A stretch of 64,000 nucleotides of DNA from Actinomycetes bacterium (GTDB lineage: Bacteria; Actinomycetota; Thermoleophilia; Gaiellales; Gaiellaceae): contig JANYJX010000049.1 in the NCBI GenBank assembly GCA_025358355.1, positions 1-64,000 of the forward strand. Reading direction: 5' to 3'. Below, one piece after another: positions 1 to 10,652 of the stretch (position 1 is the stretch's first letter; every line of letters begins with the position of its first letter). The position numbers and the translations under genes were made by a program. A model generated the notes under the pieces. That model made no database searches. It worked only from the letters and a program-made list of their open reading frames with translations, and had not been told where the DNA came from.

Positions 1-164
1 CGTCCGTTGGCTGTTTACCCACCCTGGCCAGCACGCGAGGGTCTACACACGCCTCGGCATCCTCTGCATGCGCGGCTGGTTCGGTTAGCGTGGAGTCGGC
101 CATTTGGAATGAGGCCGTCCGTTCAGGCGTCATTCCCGCACTGTGGCACGCGACGATCGTCTCT

Positions 165-1412
165 CTAGCTCTCGCGACCGACGAACTGGCCCTCGATCGG
201 TAGGGCAAGCGGCGCAGCGAGCGCTCCGGACGGCGAGCGGGCCAGCACGAGCTGGACGTCACGGAGCACGCGCACCCTGAACGCCGCCTCGCAGAACGAG
301 AGGTAGAAGCGCCAGATGCGGAGGAAGCGCTCGTCGTAGCCGAGCGTTCGCACCTCGGCCTCGCGCGCCTCGACGTTCTCGCGCCAGATCTTCAGCGTCT
401 CGGCGTAGCCCGGGCCGATCTCCTCCAGGCCGACAATCCGCAGACGCGTGGGCGCCGCGGCTCGCCCAACCGCACCGACGGAAGGGATCAGCGAGCCGGG
501 GAAGATGTACTGCTGGATCCAGTCGCTGCGACGGCTGTAGCGCGCGAACCTCGCGTCCGGGACGGCGATTATCTGGATCACGGCGATCCCGTCCGGCTCG
601 AGGAACTCGTCGATCGCGCGGAAGTACGTCTCGTGCTCGGCGAGGCCGATTGCCTCTAGCATCTCGATCGACACCACCTTCGTGAACCGGCCCTCGGTGT
701 GGCGGTAGTCCTGCTCGAGGATCTCGACCAGCTCGTCCAGACCCGCTGCGCACACCCGCTCGCGCGCGAACGACGCCTGGCTCGGCGAGAGCGTCAGCCC
801 CGCCACACGGCAGCCGTATTCGCCGGCCGCGTAGATCGCGAAGCCGCCCCAGCCGCAGCCGATCTCCAGCACGTGGTCGGCGGCACCGAGCTGGAGCTTC
901 TCGCAGATCAGCCGGTACTTCGCGCGCTGCGCTTCGGCAAGCGTCATCTCGGGCCGCTCCCAGATCGCGCACGAGTAGGTCATCGTCTCGTCGAGCATCA
1001 GCTGGAAGAGGCCGTTGCCGAGGTCGTAGTGCGCGTGGATGTTGTCGCGCGCCGCCGCCGGCGACTGCCGTTGCGCGCGGTGCGGACGCTTCTCCTGCAG
1101 CTTGTTCAGCGCGCGGAACATCGGGTGCTCGCTTGCGGCTTCGAGATTGACGGACAGCAGCTCGAAGAATGCAACGAGATCGCCGTCCCAGTCGCCATCG
1201 ACGTACGACTCGCCGAAGCCGATCCGCGTCCGCCGCGCGAGCTTCGACCAGAACGCGCCGGGGCGGTGCACATCGATCACCACACGCTGTCCGAGGCCGT
1301 CGCCGAACCGTCTCCCCCGCCCGTCCGGATAGCGGACTACCAGCTCGCCTCCGCGTAGCTCTTCCAGCGCCCGGAACACGATGCGCTGCGCGACGGCGCC
1401 TGCGAGCTTCAT
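165..1412 (-). CDS. cfa: Cyclopropane-fatty-acyl-phospholipid synthase family SAM methyltransferase
   Basis: Protein has VLEIGCGWGGFAIYAA SAM motif, AHYDLGN..F..MLDETMTYSCAIW and the SDWIQQYIFPGSLIPS motif typical of CFA synthases. Confidence 0.92.
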   Translation of the reverse strand: MKLAGAVAQRIVFRALEELRGGELVVRYPDGRGRRFGDGLGQRVVIDVHRPGAFWSKLARRTRIGFGESYVDGDWDGDLVAFFELLSVNLEAASEHPMFRALNKLQEKRPHRAQRQSPAAARDNIHAHYDLGNGLFQLMLDETMTYSCAIWERPEMTLAEAQRAKYRLICEKLQLGAADHVLEIGCGWGGFAIYAAGEYGCRVAGLTLSPSQASFARERVCAAGLDELVEILEQDYRHTEGRFTKVVSIEMLEAIGLAEHETYFRAIDEFLEPDGIAVIQIIAVPDARFARYSRRSDWIQQYIFPGSLIPSVGAVGRAAAPTRLRIVGLEEIGPGYAETLKIWRENVEAREAEVRTLGYDERFLRIWRFYLSFCEAAFRVRVLRDVQLVLARSPSGALAAPLALPIEGQFVGRES

Positions 1413-2230
1413 GGCTTCACCGTCCCTTGGCCAGAAACGAACGGCGGCTTGTGGAAGAACGGCACCCGCTTGAGCGCGAGCCGCGCGGCGTTCAGATGGA
1501 TGAGGGAGATCACCTTCGCCGGCATCAGCGGATACCGGACGAGAGCGGCGCGCACCGCCGCCGGCGTCAACTCCACGCGATGCGAGACGAACGTCGCGTG
1601 GAACGGCCGCATCCCCTCCTCGTGCACGTCGATGCGAATCGAGAGTCGCTCACCAGGCTCGGAGAAGAACCACGTGTAGCGCTGATCCATCGACATGAAC
1701 GGCGACACGTGAATCCGCTTGTCGGTCGCGTACGCGTGCCGGCGCGAGTCGGCGACTTCGTTCGCGGGCGAGAGCAGATACGGCAGCCGTTCGCCAAACG
1801 TGTTGTTGATCTCGGCGACGATGCATGCGAGCTCGCCACCGGCGCGGTAGCACCACCAGAACGAGACCGGGTTGAAGACATAACCGAGCACGCGCAGGTT
1901 GGCGAGGCAGACGACGCGGGAGCCTTCGCCGAGGTCGACGTTGTGCTCGCGCAGGTACGCATGGATGTCGATGTGGTCGGCGTCGTGCCACGTTGTCGCG
2001 GCGCGGCGGTTCCAACCGAACAGGCGGAAGCAGCGATCAAGCTCCGGCAGCTCATCGAGATCGATCAGCCACTGATAGACCGGATAACGGAAGACGTGAT
2101 CGCGCGGCGAGTGGCGCGCATGCATCACCGTGCCGACGTAGAGAGCGCTGTTCACCAGCTCGCTCCGAAGGCTTCCGCCGCGCGCAAGCCCGAGACGAGG
2201 CCGTCCTCGTGGAAGCCGTTCCCCTGCCAC
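1409..2230 (-). CDS. DUF1365 family protein
   Basis: NSALYVGTVMHARHSPRDHVFRYPVYQWLIDLDELPEL and GYVFNPVSFWWCY motifs; 4-nt overlap with the CFA synthase start. Confidence 0.88.
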   Translation of the reverse strand: MAGERLPRGRPRLGLARGGSLRSELVNSALYVGTVMHARHSPRDHVFRYPVYQWLIDLDELPELDRCFRLFGWNRRAATTWHDADHIDIHAYLREHNVDLGEGSRVVCLANLRVLGYVFNPVSFWWCYRAGGELACIVAEINNTFGERLPYLLSPANEVADSRRHAYATDKRIHVSPFMSMDQRYTWFFSEPGERLSIRIDVHEEGMRPFHATFVSHRVELTPAAVRAALVRYPLMPAKVISLIHLNAARLALKRVPFFHKPPFVSGQGTVKP

Positions 2231-3342
2231 GCGCCGCAGAACGCGGTCGCGCGCGGGCCGTTGAGCTTGTGCAGCTCAGCCTGCGCGGCCATGCTCGCGA
2301 GCGTCAGCTGCGGATGCGCGTACTGGATCGTGCGGATGATTCTCGCCGGATCGATCGCATTTGTCTCGTTAAGCGTGACGCAGTACCGCTCGTCGGCATC
2401 CAACTTCTGGAGTCGGTTGAGCAGGTAGGTCATCGTCGGCTTCGCCTGGTCGTCGCCGCAGGTCTCGAGGCGAACATTCCACGACGCGTGCTTGTTCGCG
2501 GCGCGTGGAAGGACGCTCGCGTCCGTATGCAGCACCGTCTCGTTCGCGGTCGTTGCGAACGCCGAGAGCAGGCGCCGCTCGTCGTCCGAAGGATCCGTGA
2601 GCAGGGAAAGCGCTTGCGGCGCGTGCGTCGCGATGACCACACCGTCGTACTGACGCTCTGCGCCCTCGTCGGTCGTGAGTTCGACTCCGTCCGCGGTTCG
2701 TCGCACCGAACGAACCGGCCGGCCGAGATGAACGGGCATGCCGGTTTTCTCGAGCAGCGCGCGAACATACGCGCGACTGCCAGCGGCAACCGTCCTCCAC
2801 CGGTGTCGCCGGAAGCCAAGCATCCGGTGGTTCTCGAAGAAGCGGATTAGCGCCTCGGCCGGGAACTCGAGCGCGAGCGACGGCGCGGTCGACCAGAGCG
2901 CGGCTGTCATCGCGACCAGATAGTGGCGCCGAAAGCCTTCGGAGTAGCCGTGCTCGCGGACGTACTCAGCGAGCGTCAGGCCACGTGCATCGTCGGCGTC
3001 GGCCGTGCGCAGGAAGCGGACGATCTCGCGCAGCAGCTTCGGTCCACATGCCCACGGACGCCTGCTCGACCACTCGAGCCCGCACGCGCACGAAACCGCG
3101 AACGACATCTCCGACGGTTGGATCGCAACTCCGAGCTCACGGAACAGACGCGTCAGCTGCGGATAGTTCTCGGAGTTGTGAACGATGAATCCGGTGTCGA
3201 GCTCGAGGGCTCCGACGCTGATCGTGTTGACGTGCCCGCCTGGGCGCTCGTCCGCCTCGAACAACTCGACCGCGTGCAACCGAGACAGCGCGTAAGCAGC
3301 GCCCAGCCCCGCGACTCCGGTTCCTATGACCGCTATCGTCAT
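2152..3342 (-). CDS. FAD-dependent oxidoreductase (amine oxidase family)
   Basis: MTIAVIGTGVAGLGAAYAL dinucleotide-binding N-terminus; start trimmed from the longer ORF (2152..3474) to the ATG at 3342; adjacent to DUF1365 and cfa as in many genomes. Confidence 0.88.
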   Translation of the reverse strand: MTIAVIGTGVAGLGAAYALSRLHAVELFEADERPGGHVNTISVGALELDTGFIVHNSENYPQLTRLFRELGVAIQPSEMSFAVSCACGLEWSSRRPWACGPKLLREIVRFLRTADADDARGLTLAEYVREHGYSEGFRRHYLVAMTAALWSTAPSLALEFPAEALIRFFENHRMLGFRRHRWRTVAAGSRAYVRALLEKTGMPVHLGRPVRSVRRTADGVELTTDEGAERQYDGVVIATHAPQALSLLTDPSDDERRLLSAFATTANETVLHTDASVLPRAANKHASWNVRLETCGDDQAKPTMTYLLNRLQKLDADERYCVTLNETNAIDPARIIRTIQYAHPQLTLASMAAQAELHKLNGPRATAFCGAWQGNGFHEDGLVSGLRAAEAFGASW

Positions 3343-3422
3343 CCGGGTTGTATTCGTCGCGACCGGTCGAATCGGTTGGGAGTCAGCGTCAAGGCGTGAT
3401 CGAAAGACGGGAGATCGAGGAC

Positions 3423-4364
3423 ATGTCGGATAGTGCCTCCGAGGTCGCGATTGGGACAGTACGCGAGCGGACAAGCCGCGTCAGCCAGATCGTGACGCTG
3501 ATCGCGGTGGGCGTCCCGCCGCTCGGACTCCTTTCGGCGATGGGACTGCTCTGGGGCGTCGCGCTCTCGTGGCTGGACATCATCTTGTTCTTGGTTCTCT
3601 ACTCTGCGAGCGCGCTAGGCAACTCCGTCGGGTTCCATCGCCTGTTCACGCACCGCAGCTTCGAGACGACGAAGTGGCTGCGCGCCACGTTCGCGATCCT
3701 CGGCTCACTCGCGATGCAAGGCCCAGTCACGCAGTGGGTCACCGACCATCGCAAGCACCACGCGCTCTCGGACAAGGACGGCGACCCGCATTCGCCGCAT
3801 GCCGGTCACGGCGACGGCGTGCTCGGCGCGGTCAAGGGCTTCGCGCACGCGCACGTCGGCTGGCTGTTCACGCTGAAAGGGATGGAGCGCGGCTGGCAGT
3901 ACGGCCGCGACCTCTACGAGGACAAGCTGATCCGCCGGATCGACCGTCTCTACCTGCTGTGGGTCGTCGTCACGTTCGGCTTGCCGTTCCTCGTCGGGTA
4001 TCTCGTCGGCGGCTTCAGCTGGCAGCTCGGCGTCGAGGCGCTCGTCTGGGGCGGACTCGTCCGCGTCTTCGCGTACCAGCATGCGACGTTCAGCGTGAAC
4101 TCGATCTGCCACATGTTCGGACAGCGCGCGTACCGGTCACGCGACGAGAGCCGCAACAACTGGGTCGTCGCGATGCTGACGATGGGCGAGGGCTGGCACA
4201 ACAACCACCACGCGTTCCCAAGCTCGGCGCGTCACGGCCTCGGGCGGCTGCAGATCGACGCATCGTGGTGGACGATCAAACTGCTCGAGAAGATGGGGCT
4301 CGCGTGGAACGTGCGCCTGCCGGATCGCGATCAGCTCGAACGGCGCAAGCTCGTCGAAGTTTGA
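3423..4364 (+). CDS. Fatty acid (acyl-CoA type) desaturase
   Basis: Histidine boxes HRLFTH, HRKHH and HNNHH; several TM segments; start trimmed to ATG 3423. Confidence 0.92.
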   Translation: MSDSASEVAIGTVRERTSRVSQIVTLIAVGVPPLGLLSAMGLLWGVALSWLDIILFLVLYSASALGNSVGFHRLFTHRSFETTKWLRATFAILGSLAMQGPVTQWVTDHRKHHALSDKDGDPHSPHAGHGDGVLGAVKGFAHAHVGWLFTLKGMERGWQYGRDLYEDKLIRRIDRLYLLWVVVTFGLPFLVGYLVGGFSWQLGVEALVWGGLVRVFAYQHATFSVNSICHMFGQRAYRSRDESRNNWVVAMLTMGEGWHNNHHAFPSSARHGLGRLQIDASWWTIKLLEKMGLAWNVRLPDRDQLERRKLVEV

Positions 4365-5011
4365 AACCCGTCGAGCTCCGAGGCGACCTGCTCGACCCAG
4401 CGACGCCAGCGCGGGAGCTTGACGAGTCGCCCTGAGCGCGCACGGACAGCGCAGCCGTGCAGCCCGCCTGGGATCAGCGTGTAGGTGCCCTCGACGCCGA
4501 GTTCCTGCGCGCGATCGAACGCAGCGCGCGAGCTAGCCGGGCTGACTCCGGGCACGCCCGGCAGGTAGCGATCCCACGCGCCGTGAATCACATCGAGGCG
4601 CTTCCCGCGCAGGCCGTCGAGCGGCAACTGCCTCGGCAGCCACGGCGCCAGGCCCAGAACTCCTGACGCCGCTTCGTGCGCGGCGACGCCGGCCGAGACG
4701 GCGCCACCCATCGAGAAGCCGACAAGCAGCGCGTCGCTCGCGCCTTCGGCCTGCGCGAGGTCGAGCGCCGCGGCTGCATCGGCGATGCACGAGTCGAGCT
4801 CACGCCACGTCTTCAGCCGGTAGCGCACCTCGACAAAGCAGATCTCCGGGAAGCGCGGCGCGAGCTCGACGGCGAGTAGCTCGCTGGTCGCGCTCCACGT
4901 TCCGGGAACGTGCTTGGCGGTTCCGCCATTGACGAGGATCGCCCACAGCGGCGCGCCCTCGTTACGAACGCGTGCCTCGGCGCCACTGGCGAGTAGCCGC
5001 GCGGTTGTCAC
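4331..5011 (-). CDS. Alpha/beta hydrolase (dienelactone hydrolase-like)
   Basis: GFSMGGAVS nucleophile elbow, C-terminal H in GGLHGC; GTG start at 5011. Confidence 0.75.
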   Translation of the reverse strand: MTTARLLASGAEARVRNEGAPLWAILVNGGTAKHVPGTWSATSELLAVELAPRFPEICFVEVRYRLKTWRELDSCIADAAAALDLAQAEGASDALLVGFSMGGAVSAGVAAHEAASGVLGLAPWLPRQLPLDGLRGKRLDVIHGAWDRYLPGVPGVSPASSRAAFDRAQELGVEGTYTLIPGGLHGCAVRARSGRLVKLPRWRRWVEQVASELDGFQTSTSLRRSS

Positions 5012-5616
5012 TGGGCGAATCCGGCCGCGTGGCACGAACGCATCGCGCCGAGCACGGCTTCGGCCCGCGCGGCGTAGCCGTCGGGGTTGCCGTGAATGCC
5101 GTCGTACGCGAGCCAGTCGGGATGCTTGTCGATCATCTGCGCCCATTCGATCAGACGAAGGTTCCGGTTCCTGTCGGTGGCCGCGCGCAGCACGTCGTTG
5201 AACGGGTCGTAGGCGTTGCCGTCGCGGTGGATCGTCGCCCAGATGGCGCAGCGGTTTGGGCCGGCAATCTGCAGCGCGTCGGCAACCGCGGCCCGGAATG
5301 CTTCGACCTCAGAGACAGGATCGTTCGTGCCGAGGCTGATCACGACGTACGGAGCAAGAGTCGCCGCTCGCAGCCGCTCCAATCCGGTCGCAGTCGAACG
5401 CCCCACAACGTCGTCGGTGCGGAATGTCCAGCGTGGCAGAGCGTCGCGCAACAGCGGTTCGGTGCCGAGGTTGAGCGAGTCACCGACCATCGAGACGGCG
5501 CTCGCCGGCAGCGTTGTCCCTCGGTGGGCCCGCGTTCGGTCGCGCGCGACAACACCCGCAGCGATGAGCGCAACGACTCCACCGAGAGCGAATATGAGAA
5601 GCGAGCGTCTTCGCAT
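5008..5616 (-). CDS. SGNH/GDSL-type hydrolase, membrane-anchored or secreted
   Basis: N-terminal TM/signal MRRRSLLIFALGGVVALIAAGV, then VGDSLN, SLGTND and YDGIHGN blocks. Confidence 0.78.
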   Translation of the reverse strand: MRRRSLLIFALGGVVALIAAGVVARDRTRAHRGTTLPASAVSMVGDSLNLGTEPLLRDALPRWTFRTDDVVGRSTATGLERLRAATLAPYVVISLGTNDPVSEVEAFRAAVADALQIAGPNRCAIWATIHRDGNAYDPFNDVLRAATDRNRNLRLIEWAQMIDKHPDWLAYDGIHGNPDGYAARAEAVLGAMRSCHAAGFAQ

Positions 5617-5654
5617 CGGCAGGCGACGTGCGGCCCAGGGCGAAATCGGTGCAC

Positions 5655-6491
5655 ATGGATCTTGCTGGCGCGATCGACCGGTATCTCGCAAGCCCCGGCC
5701 TGAGCGAGTCTACCCGGCGATCGTATGGCTTCGACCTCCGCGACTTCTCGGGTTGGCTCAGCACGCGCGGGATCGAGCTGGAGGATGTCGACACGCGTGC
5801 GCTCGCGGCGTACACGGCTGATCTCGGGCGCGACCGGAAGCGGCTAGCTCCGACGACGATCGCGCGCCGGCTCGCGTCGGTACGATCGTTTCTCCGTTTC
5901 ACGCTCGGGTCGGCGCGCGTGCCGGATGCGCCGTTCGCGCCACGCAAACCGCGACGACTGCCGAACGCGCCGAAGATCACGGAAATCGAGGCGCTGATCG
6001 AAGGCCTGGCGGGTGACGGGCCGCTGGCAGAGCGGAATCGTGCGCTCGTAGAGCTCGTCTACTCGTGCGGGTTGCGCAGCGCCGAGGCGGTGACGCTCGA
6101 CCTCGCGGATGTCGATTTCGAGCAGGAGGCGCTGCACGTGCGCGGCAAGGGCGGAAAGGAGCGCATCGTGCCGCTCGGGGAAGTTGCGGCGCTGGCTGTG
6201 GCGCGGTACGCACGTGACGCGCGGCCAGGATTGGTGGGGCAGCGCGTGTGCGATGCGCTGTTCCTCTCGACGCGCGGCCGGCGACTCGATACGAGCACGC
6301 TGCGTCGTCTTGTCCCGAACCCGCATCGGCTGCGCCACTCGTATGCGACGCACCTGCTCGAGGGCGGCGCCGACCTACGAACGATCCAGGAGCTGCTCGG
6401 CCACTCCTCGCTGTCGACGACGCAGATCTACAGCCACGTCGACTCGAAGCGGCTACGGAAGGTGTACGACCTCGCGCACCCGCGCTCGTAA
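5655..6491 (+). CDS. Tyrosine recombinase (XerC/XerD-like), shortened catalytic domain
   Basis: R (CGLRSAE), K (GKGGKERIVPL), HRLRHS, LGHSSLSTT and Y (QIYSHV) catalytic motifs; N-terminal SAM-like core-binding domain. Confidence 0.9.
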   Translation: MDLAGAIDRYLASPGLSESTRRSYGFDLRDFSGWLSTRGIELEDVDTRALAAYTADLGRDRKRLAPTTIARRLASVRSFLRFTLGSARVPDAPFAPRKPRRLPNAPKITEIEALIEGLAGDGPLAERNRALVELVYSCGLRSAEAVTLDLADVDFEQEALHVRGKGGKERIVPLGEVAALAVARYARDARPGLVGQRVCDALFLSTRGRRLDTSTLRRLVPNPHRLRHSYATHLLEGGADLRTIQELLGHSSLSTTQIYSHVDSKRLRKVYDLAHPRS

Positions 6492-6555
6492 TGACACAAG
6501 CTGTCCACGGCCCCGCGCAGGAGCGGTGGCCACGCCGCCGAATCGTTCCTCGCCG

Positions 6556-7476
6556 ATGCGGGAAATGCCATGCAACTCATCCGAGCTTGTCGTAGACCGC
6601 GATGTCGAAGGCTTTCTGCTCCTCCTCGGCGTCCAGCGCTCACCGCGAACGGTTGACGCCTACCGCCGCGACCTCGCCGCCCTCACAGCCTTCCGCACTG
6701 GGCCGGCCAGCGAGGCAACGGTCGAGGATCTGGAGAAGTGGGTCGCGCAAATGCGCGCTAACGGACTCGCCGCATCAACCATCGCGCGCCGCGTTGCGGC
6801 CACTCGCTCGTACTACAGGCACGCGATGCTGACCGGATCCCGCACCGACAACCCCGCGGCCGAGATCGCTCTACCCCGCCGCCAGCGAAAACTTCCGCGC
6901 ACGCTCTCGGCCGCCGAGGTCGAGCGCCTGATCGAAGCCGCGAACGGGAGCACCCCGCGTGGAATGCGCGATCGTGCGCTTGTCGAGCTTCTCTACGGCG
7001 CCGGCCTGCGCGTCTCCGAAGCGGTCGGCCTGGCGAAGACCGGGGTCGACCTCGACGGGCGCACCGTGCGCGTCCTCGGCAAGGGCAGCAAGGAGCGCAT
7101 CGTCCCGCTCGGTCGCCCCGGGGTCGAGACCGTCCGCCGCTATCTCGCGCTCGGTCGGCCGCACCTCGACTGCCGTCACCGGCCCGACCTGTTCCTCAAC
7201 GCCCGCGGCGGCGCGCTCACCCGAGCCGGCGCGTTCCTGATCCTGCGGAAGCTCGCCGACCGCGCCGGGCTCGAGCCGGGCCGCGTCCACCCGCACCTTC
7301 TTCGGCACTCGTTCGCCACGCATCTCCTCGAAGGCGGCGCCGACCTGCGCAGCGTCCAGGAGATGCTCGGCCACGCTAGCCTCTCGACGACCGAGCTATA
7401 CACGCACGTCTCCGATCTCCGCCGCCGCGAGACGTACTTCGACGCGCACCCGCACGCGCGGCGCCGTCCGTCCTAA
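6556..7476 (+). CDS. Tyrosine recombinase XerC/XerD family
   Basis: GLRVSEAVGL, GKGSKERIVPLG, HLLRHSFATHLLEGGADLRSVQEMLGHASLSTTELYTHV; start trimmed to ATG 6556. Confidence 0.92.
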   Translation: MREMPCNSSELVVDRDVEGFLLLLGVQRSPRTVDAYRRDLAALTAFRTGPASEATVEDLEKWVAQMRANGLAASTIARRVAATRSYYRHAMLTGSRTDNPAAEIALPRRQRKLPRTLSAAEVERLIEAANGSTPRGMRDRALVELLYGAGLRVSEAVGLAKTGVDLDGRTVRVLGKGSKERIVPLGRPGVETVRRYLALGRPHLDCRHRPDLFLNARGGALTRAGAFLILRKLADRAGLEPGRVHPHLLRHSFATHLLEGGADLRSVQEMLGHASLSTTELYTHVSDLRRRETYFDAHPHARRRPS

Positions 7477-8480
7477 GAAGTCGCCAGACGAACCGCTTCG
7501 GCGACCGTCTCCTCCGACGCGCCGACGAACGTGACGTGACCGACCTTGCGCCCCGGTCGAGGCTCCTTGCCGTAGAGATGAACGTGTGCGCCCGACAGCG
7601 CGAGCAGTTGCTCGATGGCCGGGATCGAGCCCACGAGATTGACCATCGCGCTCGGCGCAACCACCGCCGTCGACCCGAGCGGCCAGCCGAGGATCGCGCG
7701 CAGGTGATTCTCGAACTGGCTCGTCACCGCACCGTCGATCGTCCAGTGGCCGCTGTTGTGCACGCGCGGCGCGAACTCGTTTGCGAGCAGCTCGCCGTCG
7801 ACCTCGAACAGCTCGAGCGCGAGTACGCCGACGTAATCGAGCTCCTCCAGCAGCCGCCGCCCGTAGCCCTGCGCCACGTCGTCGGCGCCGGCCGCAGCCG
7901 GAGCGCGCGACACCTGCAGGATCCCGTCGCGGTGCACGTTCTCGGCCAGCGGATAGAACGCGACCTCGCCGTCCCGCCCGCGCACCGCGATCAGCGACAG
8001 CTCACGCGCAAACGACACGAGCTCCTCCGCCAGCTCGTCCTCGGCCAGCGGCTCCGCCGACCGCGCGACGCGCTGCCCTTTCCCGTCGTACCCGAGCCGC
8101 CGACTCTTCACGATCGCAGGCAGCCCGGTCTCCTCGAGGGAACCGAACCGCGCGGTCGGGATGCCGAGCCGCTTGAACAGCTCCTTTTCGCGCAGCCGAT
8201 CCTGGCCTTCCTCCAGCGCACGCGACCCAGGAACGGCGCCTACTCGTTGCGCCGCCGCCACAGACACGTTCTCGAACTCGTACGTGACGACAGCGGCACC
8301 GTCGGCCAGCCGATCGAGCAGCTCCTCGTCATCGAACGACCCAACGAGCAGCGCGCCGACCTCGCCCGCGCACGCCTCAGCAGAAGGATCGAGGAAACGG
8401 AACTGCAGCCCAAGCGGGATCCCGGCGAGCGCGAGCATCCGCCCAAGCTGCCCGCCGCCCAAACACGCGACTACCGTCAC
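7473..8480 (-). CDS. purK: N5-carboxyaminoimidazole ribonucleotide synthase (PurK)
   Basis: ATP-grasp protein starting [33 protein letters not shown]; next to purE. Confidence 0.93.
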   Translation of the reverse strand: MTVVACLGGGQLGRMLALAGIPLGLQFRFLDPSAEACAGEVGALLVGSFDDEELLDRLADGAAVVTYEFENVSVAAAQRVGAVPGSRALEEGQDRLREKELFKRLGIPTARFGSLEETGLPAIVKSRRLGYDGKGQRVARSAEPLAEDELAEELVSFARELSLIAVRGRDGEVAFYPLAENVHRDGILQVSRAPAAAGADDVAQGYGRRLLEELDYVGVLALELFEVDGELLANEFAPRVHNSGHWTIDGAVTSQFENHLRAILGWPLGSTAVVAPSAMVNLVGSIPAIEQLLALSGAHVHLYGKEPRPGRKVGHVTFVGASEETVAEAVRLATS

Positions 8481-8971
8481 GAAGAAGGATCGGGCGAGTC
8501 CACAACCGCCTGCGTCTGAGCGGCGCGAAACGCACGCAACCGTTCGCCGAGTCCAGCGTCTCCGCGCGCAACAATCGCTGCCGCAAGCAGCGCCGCGTTC
8601 ACGGCCCCAGCGCGACCAATTGCCAGCGTCCCCACGGGAACACCCGCCGGCATCTGCACGATCGAGAGCAGTGAGTCCATCCCCTTCAGCGTCTTCGTCT
8701 CGACCGGCACGCCGAGCACCGGCAGCACCGTCTTCGCCGCTGTCATCCCAGGCAGATGAGCCGACCCGCCGGCGCCGGCGACGATCACCTGCAGCCCGCG
8801 CGCCTCGGCGGTCTCGGCGTACTCGAACAGCAGATCCGGCGTGCGGTGCGCCGAGACAACCTGCTTCTCGTACACGACGCCGAGCGCGTCGAACGTGTCG
8901 GCCGCGTGCCGCATCGTCTCCCAGTCCGAGCGCGAGCCCATGATCAGGCCGACGACGGGCGCGTCGGCCAA
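8477..8971 (-). CDS. purE: N5-carboxyaminoimidazole ribonucleotide mutase (PurE)
   Basis: [13 protein letters not shown] and VVSAHRTPD motifs, [11 protein letters not shown]. Confidence 0.95.
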   Translation of the reverse strand: MADAPVVGLIMGSRSDWETMRHAADTFDALGVVYEKQVVSAHRTPDLLFEYAETAEARGLQVIVAGAGGSAHLPGMTAAKTVLPVLGVPVETKTLKGMDSLLSIVQMPAGVPVGTLAIGRAGAVNAALLAAAIVARGDAGLGERLRAFRAAQTQAVVDSPDPSS

Positions 8972-8972
8972 T

Positions 8973-9473
8973 TCAGTGCTTCTCGCGCGACTTGCGCGTC
9001 AAGAACAGCGCCACCGACCGGGCCGACGAGCGAACCTCGCGGTCGGTGTCGTCGTCTCCCGCGATCCCGTCGAGCAGCTGGATCGACTCACGGGTTGCAC
9101 TCCCGTTCTTCAGGCAGAGGATCGCAAGCCGGCGCACGGCGACGTTGCCGTCCTTCGCCGCCAGGTCATGCAGCAATGGCCGAAACTTGTTCACGTCGCC
9201 CGGATGCTGGCGCGAGAGCCCTTCGAGCGAGATCAGCGACGAGCCGCGCGCTGCCGGGCTCTCGTCCTCGAGCCCACGGCGCAGAAGCTCGATCTTCTGG
9301 CGAAAGCGGAACTGCGCGATCGCGCGATACGCCTGCCCGCGCACCCGATAGTCCGGGTTGCGCGCGGCCGCTTCGATCTCGTCGTCCCATTGCGATCGGA
9401 GCGTCGCGAGCTCGCGCTCAAGCCCCTTCTGCGCGTACTCGTCCGCGAGTGCGGCGGCTTCGGCGAGTGTCAC
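8973..9473 (-). CDS. HEAT-repeat-like helical protein
   Basis: Repeated helical segments ([13 protein letters not shown].., [15 protein letters not shown].., [13 protein letters not shown]..); GTG start at 9473 overlapping the gltA stop. Confidence 0.6.
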   Translation of the reverse strand: MTLAEAAALADEYAQKGLERELATLRSQWDDEIEAAARNPDYRVRGQAYRAIAQFRFRQKIELLRRGLEDESPAARGSSLISLEGLSRQHPGDVNKFRPLLHDLAAKDGNVAVRRLAILCLKNGSATRESIQLLDGIAGDDDTDREVRSSARSVALFLTRKSREKH

Positions 9474-10558
9474 GCGGGAACCGCCGAAAGCGGCCGCGGC
9501 CCGGGACCGACGTACAGCGCCGACGGGCGAACGAGCCGGCTGAGCTTCTTCTGCTCGAGGATGTGAGCCGACCAGCCGGCCGTGCGCGAGCACGCGAACA
9601 TCGCAGGCGCAAGTTGTGGCGGGATGTCGGCAACGTCGAGCACGACCGCCGACCAGAACTCGACATTCGTCGCGAGCACGCGATCGGGCCGGCGTGCGTG
9701 CAGCTCGGCAAGCGCCGCGCGCTCGAGCTCCTCGGCAACGTCGTAGCGCGGCGAGCCGAGCTCCTTCGCCGTCCGCCGCAGCAGCCGTGCGCGCGGATCC
9801 TCAGCACGGTAGACGCGATGACCGAAGCCCATCAAGCGATCGCCGCGGTCGAGCAGGCTGCTGACGTACTCCTCGATCGAGCCGGCGGCGGTCGCAGCGT
9901 CGAGCATCGGCAACACCCGCGCCGGCGCGCCGCCGTGGAGCGGCCCCGACAAAGCACCGACAGCCGAAGAAAGCGCCGCAGCACAGTCGGCGCCGGTCGA
10001 AGCCACGATGCGCGCCGTGAATGTCGACGCGTTGAGGCCGTGCTCAGCTGTGCAAATCCAGTAGGTGTCGAGCGCGACGACGTGGCACGGATCGGCCTCG
10101 CCGCGCCACTCGAGCAGAAAGCGCTCGGCCGCAGTCGCACCACTTTCGACCACCGAGGGCGCGACCGGAGTCGTGTTCCCGTCCGCCAGCCGAGCCGACT
10201 GCGCCGCGATCGAGAGCATCAGAGCCGACACGCGCCGCAGATCCTCGCGCGCCTCGTCGTCCGAGATGTCGATCAGCTGGCCAAGGTTCCAGTCGGCGCC
10301 AAGCCGTGCGGTAACGGACTGCAGGTCAGCGGGTGTGTGCCCGGTGAGGCTCTGCGCGTCGTAGGGCGCCGCCACGGGAAGACCCGGGCGCAGAGACTCA
10401 TCCACGAGCAAGCCCCAAACCCGCTCGAACGGCACGACCCCGACGAGCTCCTCGATATCGACACCGCGGTAGCGCAGCGCGCCGCCGTCGCGGTCAGGCT
10501 CGGCGATCTCCGTCTCGAAGGCGACGACACCTTCCAGGCCTGGCTTGAACTCGCTCAT
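9470..10558 (-). CDS. gltA: Citrate synthase family
   Basis: [40 protein letters not shown] and [18 protein letters not shown] motifs; start trimmed to ATG 10558. Confidence 0.93.
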   Translation of the reverse strand: MSEFKPGLEGVVAFETEIAEPDRDGGALRYRGVDIEELVGVVPFERVWGLLVDESLRPGLPVAAPYDAQSLTGHTPADLQSVTARLGADWNLGQLIDISDDEAREDLRRVSALMLSIAAQSARLADGNTTPVAPSVVESGATAAERFLLEWRGEADPCHVVALDTYWICTAEHGLNASTFTARIVASTGADCAAALSSAVGALSGPLHGGAPARVLPMLDAATAAGSIEEYVSSLLDRGDRLMGFGHRVYRAEDPRARLLRRTAKELGSPRYDVAEELERAALAELHARRPDRVLATNVEFWSAVVLDVADIPPQLAPAMFACSRTAGWSAHILEQKKLSRLVRPSALYVGPGPRPLSAVPA

Positions 10559-10652
10559 CGGTCTCCTCGTCTCGCCCATCGTCTCGCGCTGCTCGGCAGG
10601 CGGACGGTACCTGACCGGTGGAGCCGGGGAGCGTACGTACAATCCGCCGCCG

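Noticed and set aside
2-88. Possible 3' end of a plus-strand CDS (VRWLFTHPGQHARVYTRLGILCMRGWFG*)
   Set aside because: Only 28 codons are visible and no family is recognisable, so it cannot be supported.
5655-7476. Phage or genomic-island integrases
   Set aside because: Two Xer-like recombinases, but no adjacent tRNA, att-like repeats, phage genes or composition shift; surrounding genes are housekeeping.
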